A DNA stretch of 20,248 nt from Fodinibius sp050117475 (GCA_050117475.1 JASFMR010000065.1:1-20248), one strand, 5' to 3'. Positions 7,810-16,025 are shown, numbered from the stretch's first letter. Made by a program: numbers and translations. The notes: generated by a model from the letters alone, not told the origin.

Positions 7810-8619
7810 GTGATTTATCTCCTTGTTATATTGCTGATTTATGTTTTCCAATCGAAGCTGGTATTTCGACCTAAATCGAAATTGTCTGCAATGCCCTCTT
7901 CTCTGGGGCTTTCTTTTCAGCCTTTTGAAACAGAAACGGTAGATGGCTATCGGATTCATGGTTGGTATGTGCCTGCCGAGGGAACTGAGACACTGACCTT
8001 ACTGTATTGCCACGGTAATGCAGGAAACATTTCCAATCGTTTGAAAATGCTGCACCTTTTACATCAGCTGGGATTAAATGTGGCAATTTTTGATTACCGG
8101 GGATACGGCAACAGTGAGGGGAAACCCACCGAGGAAGGGACTTATTACGATGCTTTGGCAGCTTGGAATTATCTCCAAACACAATATAACATAGCTGAGG
8201 AGAACATGATTATAATGGGTAGGTCATTAGGTGGACCTATTGCAGCCTGGCTGGCTTGCCGCTGTAATCCCGCTGCAGTAATCCTTGAATCTACTTTTAC
8301 CTCCGCTGCTGAGCTGGGGTCCGACAAGTATTCATGGCTTCCGGTTGAATGGTTGTTAAAGTTCGAATATGATACCCGGGAGTATTTGAAACAACTCAAA
8401 GCACCGGTTTTTATGGCGCACAGTACTGATGATGAGGTCGTCCCTTTTTCTCACGGGAAACGATTATTCAAGGTTGCTTCTGAACCGAAAATGTTTGTAG
8501 AGCTAAAAGGATCACATGCAGAGGGTTTCTTGGAAACAAAGATAAAATATTGCGACTGTTTGAAAGAATTTCTTGAAATGTATACAACCCATAATGAGGT
8601 GTCGTGCGGTAAGAGATAG
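7810..8619 (+). CDS. membrane-anchored alpha/beta hydrolase (Bem46/ABHD17-like)
   Basis: A 269-residue serine hydrolase. A hydrophobic N-terminal segment (1-13) without an obvious cleavage site suggests a membrane anchor. The alpha/beta core shows the oxyanion region LLYCHGNAGN (64-73), the YRGYGNSEG loop (96-104), nucleophile Ser139 in GRSLGG, acid Asp208 in HSTDDEVVP and His236 in GSHAEGF, so the triad is complete. Relatives of the Bem46 and ABHD17 groups are hydrolases of uncertain substrate. The start is GTG at 7810-7812: an in-frame TAA at 7801-7803 excludes anything earlier and the next ATG would remove the anchor. It lies 53 bases after thpR with no terminator between, so it may be in the same transcript. 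The C terminus is unusually cysteine-bearing (CDC at 248-250, and NEVSCGKR). Confidence 0.88.
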   Translation: MIYLLVILLIYVFQSKLVFRPKSKLSAMPSSLGLSFQPFETETVDGYRIHGWYVPAEGTETLTLLYCHGNAGNISNRLKMLHLLHQLGLNVAIFDYRGYGNSEGKPTEEGTYYDALAAWNYLQTQYNIAEENMIIMGRSLGGPIAAWLACRCNPAAVILESTFTSAAELGSDKYSWLPVEWLLKFEYDTREYLKQLKAPVFMAHSTDDEVVPFSHGKRLFKVASEPKMFVELKGSHAEGFLETKIKYCDCLKEFLEMYTTHNEVSCGKR

Positions 8620-8697
8620 GGTACGGGATCTGAACCAGATTTATACTGGCTGCCTTATTTCGATGGAAATAATTTATTAGCAAGCGTTGCTTCATTA

Positions 8698-8746
8698 TGT
8701 CATACTGAAATTGTTTAAGCATCTATTACAGTAATTTGTTATAGAT
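8698..8746. repeat. degenerate dispersed intergenic palindromic element
   Basis: The sequence TCATACTGAA (8700-8709) ... TTTAAGCATC (8714-8723) closely resembles an intergenic element I recall from many Bacteroidota and related genomes, with arms like TCATGCTGAA and TTTCAGCATC. It runs into a hairpin: ATCTATTACA (8721-8730), loop GTAATT, TGTTATAGAT (8737-8746), with one mismatch in ten pairs. Both arms of the first palindrome carry substitutions, so this copy looks old. It lies in the 185-base gap between the hydrolase and yjbQ genes. Only one copy is in the window, so repetition itself is not shown here. Confidence 0.45.
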
Positions 8747-8804
8747 CAGGATAGTTCTCCCAGTGCCATAACTAAAAAAAGCATTTTTATTAAGAGGTTA
8801 CGAT

Positions 8805-9224
8805 ATGGATATTGTCAGCAAAGAAATTTCGATAAATACTGATGGTTTTTCTGATATCAAGAATATTACGAACGAGCTTATCAATTTTGTTGAAAATAGT
8901 GGCTTTGCGGAAGGGCTCCTTCATATTTTTCCGATCGGGTCTACAGCATCAGTAACAACTATTGAATTTGAGCCGGCTCTTGTACAGGACATGAAAGATA
9001 AACTTGAGGAGTTTGCCCCGCACGATCAAAGGACTAGGCATGGCGATACCTGGGGTGATGACAATGGGTTCTCCCATATGCGAGCTACAATGATGGGGCC
9101 GGGGATTACGGTCCCACTGCACAATGGGAAACCGATACTGGGAACCTGGCAGCAGGTCGTAATAATTAATCACGACAACCGCTCCAGGAAACGTAGGATT
9201 TTCTTGCAGGCAATCGGTAAGTAA
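8805..9224 (+). CDS. YjbQ (UPF0047) family protein
   Basis: A 139-residue protein of the compact YjbQ/UPF0047 family. The family signature is clear in the C-terminal half: NGFSHMRATMMGPG (87-100) and GTWQQVV (113-119), followed by NHDNRSRKRRIFLQ (122-135); these hold the conserved His91, His123 and Asp124. Some members have weak thiamine-phosphate synthase activity, but the true function of the family is unsettled. The more common His-Thr in the first motif is replaced by Gly-Ser in FPIGSTAS (42-49), which I believe also occurs in other family members. An AAGAGG at 8792-8797 is a fair Shine-Dalgarno, seven bases before the ATG. A run of seven G follows the stop codon by two bases. Confidence 0.92.
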   Translation: MDIVSKEISINTDGFSDIKNITNELINFVENSGFAEGLLHIFPIGSTASVTTIEFEPALVQDMKDKLEEFAPHDQRTRHGDTWGDDNGFSHMRATMMGPGITVPLHNGKPILGTWQQVVIINHDNRSRKRRIFLQAIGK

Positions 9225-9266
9225 TTGGGGGGGCTCACTTCTGTTAAAATTATCGAAATATCATCT

Positions 9267-9274
9267 TAATTTTG
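9267..9274 (+). promoter_or_regulatory. TAnnTTTG -7 element upstream of dnaE
   Basis: TAATTTTG is a perfect match to the Bacteroidota -7 consensus, 54 bases upstream of the dnaE ATG in the gap after yjbQ. No convincing TTTG is seen at the -33 distance. Confidence 0.45.
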
Positions 9275-9328
9275 TGTCAAAGGAATCGTATAATTAAATC
9301 AAAGTCATCTCTAAAGCCAAGTGCCTGA

Positions 9329-12300
9329 ATGGATTTTACACATCTGCATAATCATACACAATTTAGCATGCTTGACGGTGCGGCTAGCATCAGCCAGCTG
9401 ATTAAAAAAACGAAGAACAACGGGATGCCTGGGATTGCAATTACTGATCACGGCAATATGTTCGGGGTCCCGAAATTTGTCAACGAGGCCAAAAAGCATG
9501 GTGTAAAACCAGTGGTAGGATGTGAGTTCTATATAACACCTTCGGGCATGGACGATAAGAAGGATCGTACAAGATATCATCAAGTGCTGTTGGCCAAAAA
9601 TATGACTGGCTACAAAAATCTGTCGAAGTTATGTTCGCTTGGTTACACGGAGGGCCTTTATTACAAGCCGCGTATTGATAAGCCAACTCTTGCTGAACAT
9701 GCGGAGGGGCTTATCGCTACAACTTGCTGCATCGCCAGTGAGATAAATCAGACCATTATATATAAGAGCGAAGCAGAGGCACGCAAACTTTTCGAGTGGT
9801 ATCTGAATGTTTTTGGGGATGATTATTACATTGAGTTGCAGCGTCACGGGCTAGCTGATCAGAATCACTGTAATGAGGTGCTTGTCAGATGGTCGAGGGA
9901 ATACAATGTTAAGATGATTGCCACCAACGATTGTCACTATGTTAATGAAGAGGATTCCGAAGCCCACGATATTCTTCTGGCTTTGCAGACGAATGCCGAT
10001 ATCAATGATCCCAACCGTTTTCGTTTTACGGATGACCATAACAACCTGAACACCAATTTTTACCTGAAGACTCCTGAGGAGATGAAAGAACTCTTCGAGG
10101 ATGTCCCCTCAGCAATTGATAATACCAATGAAGTTATTGAAAAGGTTGACACGTTGGACCTGAGTTCGGAACTCTTGCTTCCTCATTACAGCATTCCGGA
10201 TCAATTTAGCTCGATGGACGACTACCTGCGTGACCTGACCTATAAAGGGGCTAAAAAGCGGTATGGTGAGATCAGGCAGGATGTCAGTGAACGTATTGAG
10301 CAAGAACTTACCATTATAAAAGAGATGGGGTTTGCCGGATATTTCTTGATTGTGCAAGACTTTACGACCGAGGCTCGCAATCGAGACGTGTTTGTCGGGC
10401 CCGGGCGAGGGTCGGCAGCCGGATCAATTGTGGCTTATTGCCTCGGAATTATCAATATAGATCCATTGAAGCATGACCTGCTGTTCGAGCGCTTTTTGAA
10501 TCCCGAGCGTGTTAGTCCGCCGGATATAGATATTGATTTTGACGATCACGGCCGACAGGAAGTGATTGACTATGTGATTGAGGAATATGGGCGTCGCAAT
10601 GTCGCCCAGATTGTTACCTATGGTACAATGAAAGCTAAGACGGCAATCCGTGATGTAGGACGTGTGCTTGGTGTTCCATTGCAGGAAGTAAATAGAATTA
10701 CCAAGCTATTTCCCGATCAGCCTGGGCTTAATACATTTGATAAAGTTCTGGATAAATCCAAAAACCCGGAGTCGGCCGCCGACATTGAAGAATTGTTTGA
10801 GCATACTGATCCACAGATTAGCAAAATGATGCGCTATGCACGGACATTGGAGGGTTCTGCCCGCCAGACCGGGATTCATGCTGCCGGAGTGATTATTGCT
10901 CCCGGGGAGATTAGTGAATATGTGCCCGTGGCGCTTTCTAAAGACAAAGAACTAATTACTCAGTATGACGGTCCGAATGCCGAGATGTGTGGGTTGCTGA
11001 AAATGGATTTTCTGGGGCTAAAAACGTTATCCATCCTCAAAACGGCGATAGAGTATGTAGAGGAAAACCATGGCATTCATTACGATTTGGATGAGATTCC
11101 GGAAGATGATGAGAAGACTTTCGAACTGTATCAAAAGGGAAATACGATTGGAACCTTCCAGTTTGAGTCTGACGGAATGCGGAAATATCTCAAGCAACTT
11201 AAACCGACTTCGTTGGACGATCTCATTGCCATGAATGCACTCTACCGTCCCGGACCGATGCAGTTTATTCCTGAATATATTGATCGCAAACATGGCCGAA
11301 AGGAAGTAGAATACCCTCATCCGGATCTTGAAGAGTTGCTAAAGCCGACGTATGGCATCATGATTTATCAAGAGCAAATTATGAAAGCAGCTCAGAAAAT
11401 AGCCAATTACTCGCTGGGAGAAGCCGATTTGCTGCGTCGGGCAATGGGTAAGAAGAAGAAAGAAGTGATGGCCGAGCAGCGTGAGATTTTTACGCGGCGC
11501 GCCATTGAAAATGGCGTCTCGGAGAACAAAGCCGAAGAGCTGTTCGATATTATGGCCGAATTTGCGAACTATGGTTTTAATAAATCACACTCGGCGGCTT
11601 ATTCAGTAGTGGCATACCAAACCGCCTTTTTTAAGGCTAACTATCCGGCCGAATATATGGCAGCTGTGTTGAGCCATAACATGGGAGACATCGACAAGGT
11701 GTCGAAATTTATCGAAGAATGCTATCGCAATGGAATTACCGTGGATCCACCGAATATCAATACCGGACGAGGCAAATTTGTCAGCGTTGACGGGCGCATT
11801 CAGTATGGTATGGAAGCCATCAAGGGAGTTGGCTCCAATGCGGTTGAAGAGCTTGTGCAGGAACGAAAAGAGAACGGAAAGTATGAATCGGTCTATGACT
11901 TTGCACGTCGAATTGATTCGCGGGTATGTAACAAACGAACATTGGAAAGCCTGTTCCAGGCCGGTGCCTTCGATTGCCTGAATCCCAATCGGCGCCAGTT
12001 GATCCAGCATATGGAGGTAATTTTGAGTTACGGATCTCGTGTGCAGGAAATGGAAGATTCAAATCAATCCGACTTGTTTGGTGAGGCAGGGGACAGTGCC
12101 TCTGCAATAGATGAACCCAGGCTTGAGTCTGTCGAAACTTGGTCAAATATCGAGCGATTGAACAAAGAGCGGGAACTCATAGGTTTTTATCTGAGCGGGC
12201 ACCCGCTTGATAAGTATAAAGAGGATGTTCAACTTTTCTGTTCACATACTCTTGCTCCTGAAGAATTGAATAACCTTAATGATCGTACGGAAGTACGCAT

Positions 12301-12802
12301 AGCCGGCATTATTACCGAAGTGAAACGTGTTACCGATAAAAAAGGACGTCCTTTCGCTTTCCTTCAGATGGAGGATTTGTACGGTACTATAGAAGTGATT
12401 GCTTTTAATGATGTTTATGACCGAAGTATGGGTATGATTCAAGTGGATACCCTGGTGGTTATAGACGGCCATATCGATACTCGGAGAGGACATCCTCAGA
12501 TTATTGCAGACAAATTTGAACGGATTGAAAGTATGCGGGAAAAATATCAGGATCAGATTGAACTTAAGTTGGATATCGATACTAATTATGTTGATGGTGG
12601 GGACCTGGAAGAGATGGCAAGACTTTTCAAAGAGCACCAGGGACAGACGAATGTTAGATTCAATGTATTGAGTAAGGAAGCGAAACGACCGTTTGCGATG
12701 AATGTCCGTAAATTTGTTGTGGATCCAAATGAAGAGCTGCTGGGGGGATTACGGTCAATAATTGGGGAAGATGCTGTTGCCTTAAATCGTAGTATTAAGT
12801 AA
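9329..12802 (+). CDS. dnaE: DNA polymerase III subunit alpha
   Basis: A 1157-residue replicative polymerase of the DnaE1 type, full length. The N-terminal PHP domain begins HLHNHTQFSMLDGA and appears to keep a full metal-binding set: His5, His7, Asp16, His41, Glu66, His84, Cys133 or Cys134, Asp201 and His203. The palm has FVGPGRGSAAGS (355-366) and PPDIDIDFDD (397-406) with catalytic Asp401 and Asp403, and the third aspartate Asp560 in LLKMDFLGL. A helix-hairpin-helix region is near 820-880. QSDLF (913-917) fits the sliding-clamp-binding motif that anchors the polymerase to the beta clamp. The OB-fold (about 988-1063) begins VRIAGIITEVKRV. An intact PHP site suggests built-in proofreading exonuclease, unlike E. 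coli where DnaQ does this. A candidate promoter lies at 9267-9274; trxA follows after 123 bases. Confidence 0.98.
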   Translation: MDFTHLHNHTQFSMLDGAASISQLIKKTKNNGMPGIAITDHGNMFGVPKFVNEAKKHGVKPVVGCEFYITPSGMDDKKDRTRYHQVLLAKNMTGYKNLSKLCSLGYTEGLYYKPRIDKPTLAEHAEGLIATTCCIASEINQTIIYKSEAEARKLFEWYLNVFGDDYYIELQRHGLADQNHCNEVLVRWSREYNVKMIATNDCHYVNEEDSEAHDILLALQTNADINDPNRFRFTDDHNNLNTNFYLKTPEEMKELFEDVPSAIDNTNEVIEKVDTLDLSSELLLPHYSIPDQFSSMDDYLRDLTYKGAKKRYGEIRQDVSERIEQELTIIKEMGFAGYFLIVQDFTTEARNRDVFVGPGRGSAAGSIVAYCLGIINIDPLKHDLLFERFLNPERVSPPDIDIDFDDHGRQEVIDYVIEEYGRRNVAQIVTYGTMKAKTAIRDVGRVLGVPLQEVNRITKLFPDQPGLNTFDKVLDKSKNPESAADIEELFEHTDPQISKMMRYARTLEGSARQTGIHAAGVIIAPGEISEYVPVALSKDKELITQYDGPNAEMCGLLKMDFLGLKTLSILKTAIEYVEENHGIHYDLDEIPEDDEKTFELYQKGNTIGTFQFESDGMRKYLKQLKPTSLDDLIAMNALYRPGPMQFIPEYIDRKHGRKEVEYPHPDLEELLKPTYGIMIYQEQIMKAAQKIANYSLGEADLLRRAMGKKKKEVMAEQREIFTRRAIENGVSENKAEELFDIMAEFANYGFNKSHSAAYSVVAYQTAFFKANYPAEYMAAVLSHNMGDIDKVSKFIEECYRNGITVDPPNINTGRGKFVSVDGRIQYGMEAIKGVGSNAVEELVQERKENGKYESVYDFARRIDSRVCNKRTLESLFQAGAFDCLNPNRRQLIQHMEVILSYGSRVQEMEDSNQSDLFGEAGDSASAIDEPRLESVETWSNIERLNKERELIGFYLSGHPLDKYKEDVQLFCSHTLAPEELNNLNDRTEVRIAGIITEVKRVTDKKGRPFAFLQMEDLYGTIEVIAFNDVYDRSMGMIQVDTLVVIDGHIDTRRGHPQIIADKFERIESMREKYQDQIELKLDIDTNYVDGGDLEEMARLFKEHQGQTNVRFNVLSKEAKRPFAMNVRKFVVDPNEELLGGLRSIIGEDAVALNRSIK

Positions 12803-12925
12803 GATAAGTTTTTGTAATGAGTTCTATAGTAAGAACCGATGTGAAACTAATGTAGCATTATGCGATTTTCATAAAAAATTTATAGGTTTAAAACTTTAAT
12901 AAATAAACGTAGAAGAAGAACAGTT

Positions 12926-13261
12926 ATGAGTAAAGCGTTAAAATTTACAGATGATTCTTTTGAAGAAGATGTCCTGAAAGCGGATAGCGATAAACCTGTA
13001 TTGGTGGATTTTTGGGCCGAATGGTGTGGTCCTTGCAAAATGGTTGGACCGATTGTCGAGGAACTCGCTAGTGAATTTGAGGGAAAAGCAAAAGTTGGTA
13101 AGGTAGATGTGGACTCCAACCCCGAAACTTCCACGAAATACGGTATTCGCAGTATTCCTTCACTATTGATTTTTAAAAATGGAGAAGTTGTTGATCAAAT
13201 TATAGGTGCGGTACCCAAATCAAAGCTGAAAAAGCAATTGGAAGCTCAACTCTCCAATTAA
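12926..13261 (+). CDS. trxA: thioredoxin
   Basis: A 111-residue cytoplasmic thioredoxin, the usual family length. The redox site is WCGPCK (33-38) within FWAEWCGPCKMVGP, and the cis-proline is Pro78 in RSIPSL; VDFWAEW and LIFKNGEVV are the expected core strands. It reduces protein disulfides and supplies electrons to ribonucleotide reductase and peroxiredoxins. The 123-base leader after dnaE contains TAGGTTTA (12883-12890), one base off the -7 consensus, and no terminator, so both own-promoter and readthrough transcription are possible. A clear intrinsic terminator follows. No signal peptide. Confidence 0.97.
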   Translation: MSKALKFTDDSFEEDVLKADSDKPVLVDFWAEWCGPCKMVGPIVEELASEFEGKAKVGKVDVDSNPETSTKYGIRSIPSLLIFKNGEVVDQIIGAVPKSKLKKQLEAQLSN

Positions 13262-13283
13262 TAAGGTTTTCAATTTACGATTG

Positions 13284-13310
13284 AAAGGCGGTGGATTCAC
13301 CGCCTTTTTT
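13284..13310 (+). terminator. intrinsic terminator after trxA
   Basis: GGCGGTG (13287-13293), loop GATT, CACCGCC (13298-13304), flanked by AAA and followed by six T: a seven-pair GC-rich stem extendable by A-T pairs. It could act weakly in the other direction for the converging RsbW-like gene. Confidence 0.92.
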
Positions 13311-13358
13311 ATTTTTGAATAAGTTTAATTTCCGATTTTAACCTTGTCGGATAATCCT

Positions 13359-13778
13359 TTATGTGTCCAGGTGGTAGGTAATTGTAACCTTCGTTCCTTT
13401 GTGAGTAAATTCCAATTTATCGGCATACTGTTCAATAAGGTAGACTCCCCGTCCTCCCTCATTAAGCAGATTCTCTTCTTTCAAAGGGTCCGGTATCGAA
13501 TTGGGATCAAAGCCTCCGCCTTCATCTTGAACACTGATTGTCAGGATTGAATTTCCTTTATCATATTGGGATTTGATCGTTACATGTTTATCCGGATCTT
13601 CTTTATTCCCGTGGATGATGGCGTTATTTACGGCTTCGTTGAGAGTGAGCATGATACGATTGTAATCGTCGTCATCAAAATTCGCCCAACCCTGCAATTC
13701 TTTGACGAAAGGCTCCACTCGCTTTATTTCATCAAATGAAGAATTAAGGACAAGCATTTTTGTATCTAATTCAGGCAT
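13359..13778 (-). CDS. RsbW-type ATP-binding (HATPase) regulatory protein
   Basis: A 139-residue GHKL-fold ATPase of the anti-sigma/serine kinase class (RsbW, SpoIIAB). ATP-site boxes are complete: N-box NEAVNNAIIHGN (47-58), G1 DEGGGFDP (85-92) and G2 GGRGVYLIEQ (108-117). Such proteins phosphorylate STAS-domain antagonists or hold sigma factors in partner-switching circuits; no STAS protein, PP2C phosphatase or sigma-B-like gene is adjacent, so the partner is unknown. I place the start at the ATG 13776-13778 (MPELDTK). A longer in-frame ATG at 13797-13799 falls inside the gdhA terminator hairpin and would add MLFLLIS, which is implausible. The gene sits 47 bases after gdhA beyond that terminator, with no obvious promoter of its own in the gap. 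Confidence 0.87.
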   Translation of the reverse strand: MPELDTKMLVLNSSFDEIKRVEPFVKELQGWANFDDDDYNRIMLTLNEAVNNAIIHGNKEDPDKHVTIKSQYDKGNSILTISVQDEGGGFDPNSIPDPLKEENLLNEGGRGVYLIEQYADKLEFTHKGTKVTITYHLDT

Positions 13779-13788
13779 AGAAATTAAT

Positions 13789-13817
13789 AAAAAAAGCATC
13801 CCGCGTAGCGGGATGCT
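13789..13817 (-). terminator. intrinsic terminator after gdhA
   Basis: On the minus strand a ten-pair stem (arms 13795-13804 and 13808-13817, sequence AGCATCCCGC / GCGGGATGCT) with a three-base loop is followed by seven T (13789-13795). It lies 8 bases past the gdhA stop and is among the strongest hairpins in the window. Confidence 0.93.
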
Positions 13818-13825
13818 AAAATTGA

Positions 13826-15133
13826 TTAGGCGTAAAGCCCACGCATTTTAAGCGTCATTGCAACTTTATTGATACCAAAGACATAGGCTGCCTGTCGAAG
13901 GGTAATATCGTACTGCTTCCTTACATCGAAAAGATTATCAAAGGCATTACGCATCATCCGATTTAGCCGGCGGTTGACACGTTCCTCAGTCCAAAAATAA
14001 CCTTGACGATCTTGTACCCATTCAAAATATGAGACGGTTACACCGCCGGCATTGGCTAAAATATCAGGAACAACCATGATCCCTTTATCCTCAAGAATGG
14101 AATCAGCGTTTGCAGTTACGGGGCCATTGGCTCCCTCGGCAATTATTTTTGCATTGATATTACCGGCATTATGTTTATTAATCTGATCCTCTTTAGCGGC
14201 AGGAATCAAAACATCACATTCAAGCTGCAATAATTCTTCATTGGTGATCTTTTCTGCCTCGGAATATCCTTCGAGAGAGTTGTTGTTCTCTTGGGCATAT
14301 TTCATCGCATTCGGGATATCGATGCCATTTTCATTGTAATATCCGCCGGTGATGTCACTAATGGCAATAATTTTTGCGCCTTGTTCATACATCAGTTTCG
14401 CAGTGACCGAGCCTACGTTACCGAAACCTTGTACTACAACGGAACATTTGTTGGGCAGAATACCGGCTTTATTCAGGGCGGCAAGTGTTACAGTTACAAC
14501 ACCACGTCCCGTGGCTTCTTTGCGTCCCTGTGAACCACCAAGGATAATTGGTTTACCGGTAACCACTGCTGTTTCCGTTTTGTGAGCATTCATGCTGTAA
14601 GTGTCCATAACCCAAGCCATGATTTGCTCATTGGTGTTCATGTCGGGTGCCGGGATATCCCTGTCGGGTCCGAAGACTTCCAGTAAATTAGCTGTATAAC
14701 GGCGTGTCAGCCGTTCCAGTTCACTATTGGAAAGTTGTTTGGGATCGCATCGCACACCGCCTTTTGCACCGCCAAACGGTACATTGACGATTGCACACTT
14801 CCAGGTCATCCAGGCAGCAAGGGCTTTTACCTCATCGATAGTAACGTCGGGAGCATATCGGATACCGCCCTTTGACGGGCCTAGCAAGTTATTGTGAATA
14901 ACGCGATATCCTTCAAATACCCTTATCTCTCCGGAATCCATTACGATGGGTATCGAAACGGTAACTTGCTTTACCGGACGTGCAAGGTATTGAAACATAC
15001 CCTCGTCTAGCTCAAGTAATTCTGCAGCAAATCGAAATCTCTCCATCATAGACTCAAAAGGAGACTCTTCATCTAGTTTGGGGCCGGGCTCTTTATAATA
15101 ACCGGTGGTATACATGTTTTTATTGTAAGGCAT
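13826..15133 (-). CDS. gdhA: glutamate dehydrogenase (Glu/Leu/Phe/Val dehydrogenase family)
   Basis: A 435-residue hexameric-type glutamate dehydrogenase that interconverts glutamate with 2-oxoglutarate and ammonium, linking nitrogen and carbon metabolism. Substrate-domain motifs are LGPSKGGIRY (84-93) with Lys88, MTWKCAIVNVPFGGAKGG with Lys112 and catalytic Lys124, and PAPDMNT with catalytic Asp164. The Rossmann domain has VQGFGNVGS (234-242), and Asp260 at the end of the second strand (AISD) hints at NAD rather than NADP, though this is only inference. IAEGANGPVT and DILANAGGV are the expected C-terminal motifs. ATG at 15131-15133; Met7 is an alternative. A TAnnTTTG promoter candidate lies about 80 bases upstream and a strong terminator follows. 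Confidence 0.95.
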   Translation of the reverse strand: MPYNKNMYTTGYYKEPGPKLDEESPFESMMERFRFAAELLELDEGMFQYLARPVKQVTVSIPIVMDSGEIRVFEGYRVIHNNLLGPSKGGIRYAPDVTIDEVKALAAWMTWKCAIVNVPFGGAKGGVRCDPKQLSNSELERLTRRYTANLLEVFGPDRDIPAPDMNTNEQIMAWVMDTYSMNAHKTETAVVTGKPIILGGSQGRKEATGRGVVTVTLAALNKAGILPNKCSVVVQGFGNVGSVTAKLMYEQGAKIIAISDITGGYYNENGIDIPNAMKYAQENNNSLEGYSEAEKITNEELLQLECDVLIPAAKEDQINKHNAGNINAKIIAEGANGPVTANADSILEDKGIMVVPDILANAGGVTVSYFEWVQDRQGYFWTEERVNRRLNRMMRNAFDNLFDVRKQYDITLRQAAYVFGINKVAMTLKMRGLYA

Positions 15134-15211
15134 AAAGAGTAATAGAAAATCTGATGTTTATTATTGCATTTCTGTGGGATTGATATTACGATTTTTATCA
15201 TAAATTCCCAT

Positions 15212-15244
15212 CAAATTTAGCTAGAAAGGTATGAAAAATTACAA
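15212..15244 (-). promoter_or_regulatory. Bacteroidota-type promoter for gdhA
   Basis: On the minus strand, TAAATTTG (15212-15219) is a perfect TAnnTTTG -7 element, with a TTG (15242-15244) 22 bases upstream of it, within the spacing usual for the -33 element. It lies 79 bases before the gdhA start. Confidence 0.5.
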
Positions 15245-15298
15245 GAGGATTTAAGAAGAATTTTAATTGAAGGGAGGCGAATCATTCGGCATTTCTCG

Positions 15299-15340
15299 AA
15301 AGCGCTTACAAGCGGATACCCCATTTGGGGTACATGCTTT
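15299..15340. other. intergenic nested hairpin in the gdhA/HNH gap
   Basis: The 352-base gap 15134-15485 holds no gene I can support. Besides the gdhA promoter candidate it contains TACCCC (15317-15322), loop ATTT, GGGGTA (15327-15332): a perfect six-pair stem. An outer pair of arms, AAAGC (15299-15303) and GCTTT (15336-15340), can enclose it. It is not at the 3' end of any gene on either strand. The remaining bases are AT-rich and unremarkable. Confidence 0.4.
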
Positions 15341-15439
15341 TCAATTTAAGTTATTATCGGAACCATTGAAGGGGCCATTACTGTTGCATTTGAATAAAAT
15401 TTAATGTTGATTCTACACTGTAAAGTTAAAGAAAGCATG

Positions 15440-15459
15440 TCCCATGTTCATAAATGGGA
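15440..15459 (+). promoter_or_regulatory. hairpin just upstream of the HNH gene
   Basis: TCCCAT, eight-base loop, ATGGGA: a perfect six-pair stem ending 26 bases before the HNH start. It could be a 5' leader structure or an operator; no T run follows. Confidence 0.3.
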
Positions 15460-15485
15460 GAATGTCTTAATAAAATTCAGATACT

Positions 15486-15983
15486 ATGGACGCCAATGTT
15501 CTGGTATTAAATAAAGACTACCAGCCGCTCAGCGTATGTTCGGTTCACCGCTCGGTTAAGTTATTATTTCTAGACAAAGCCGAGATGTTGCATGATTATC
15601 CCGAGCGAAAACTACGAACGGTTTCTAAAGAATATTCCTATCCTTCGGTTATTCGGCTGCGTCGTTATATAAATATTCCTTACAATAAGATTGTGCTTTC
15701 CAGGCAGAATATCATGAAACGGGATGCCAAACAATGTCAATATTGTGGCGCTTCCCGTAATCTTACCATTGATCACGTGTTGCCCAAGAGCAGGGGAGGA
15801 AAAGATACATGGGAAAACTTGGTCACGGCCTGTGATGATTGTAATGTTTCTAAAGGAAATCGAACTCCAGAAGAAGCAAATATGCCGCTCAAACGGAAGC
15901 CTTTCCGCCCGATCCACATCACCTTTCTTCAATCAATACTGGGGGGCGTACAGGAAGATTGGAAGCCTTACTTGTATATGTAA
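15486..15983 (+). CDS. HNH endonuclease
   Basis: A 165-residue protein with a C-terminal HNH nuclease domain. The zinc ribbon cysteines are CQYC (84-87) and CDDC (116-119); the catalytic core is TIDHVLPKSRGG with Asp96-His97, then Asn111 and Asn120-type positions in WENLVTACDDCNVSKGNR. The N-terminal half, starting MDANVLVLNKDYQPLS, is a conserved extension seen in chromosomal HNH proteins of Bacteroidota and other phyla, not in mobile homing endonucleases. Function is unknown; DNA nicking or repair is likely but unproven. No mobile-element border, toxin domain or immunity gene is next to it, so a bacteriocin or restriction role is not supported. The ATG follows a hairpin-bearing leader. Confidence 0.92.
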   Translation: MDANVLVLNKDYQPLSVCSVHRSVKLLFLDKAEMLHDYPERKLRTVSKEYSYPSVIRLRRYINIPYNKIVLSRQNIMKRDAKQCQYCGASRNLTIDHVLPKSRGGKDTWENLVTACDDCNVSKGNRTPEEANMPLKRKPFRPIHITFLQSILGGVQEDWKPYLYM

Positions 15984-16025
15984 ACCGTTTAAAGAATTGT
16001 AAGCTAGTCAGCCATTACGGTTTTT
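15982..16025 (+). terminator. weak long-loop inverted repeat after the HNH gene
   Basis: AAACCGT (15982-15988), beginning in the stop codon, pairs with ACGGTTT (16017-16023), and the right arm runs into five T (16021-16025). The 28-base loop makes it a poor terminator, so it is only a candidate. Confidence 0.3.

Noticed and set aside
9227..9233. Run of seven G after the yjbQ-family stop
   Set aside because: Outside any coding region, so phase variation is not supported; probably trivial.
13779..13799. Longer start for the RsbW-like gene
   Set aside because: The ATG lies within the gdhA terminator stem and adds MLFLLIS, not expected for a soluble ATPase of this family.
15486..15983. HNH gene as toxin, restriction enzyme or homing endonuclease
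   Set aside because: No immunity gene, methylase, intron border or mobile element nearby, and the N-terminal domain matches a conserved chromosomal family.
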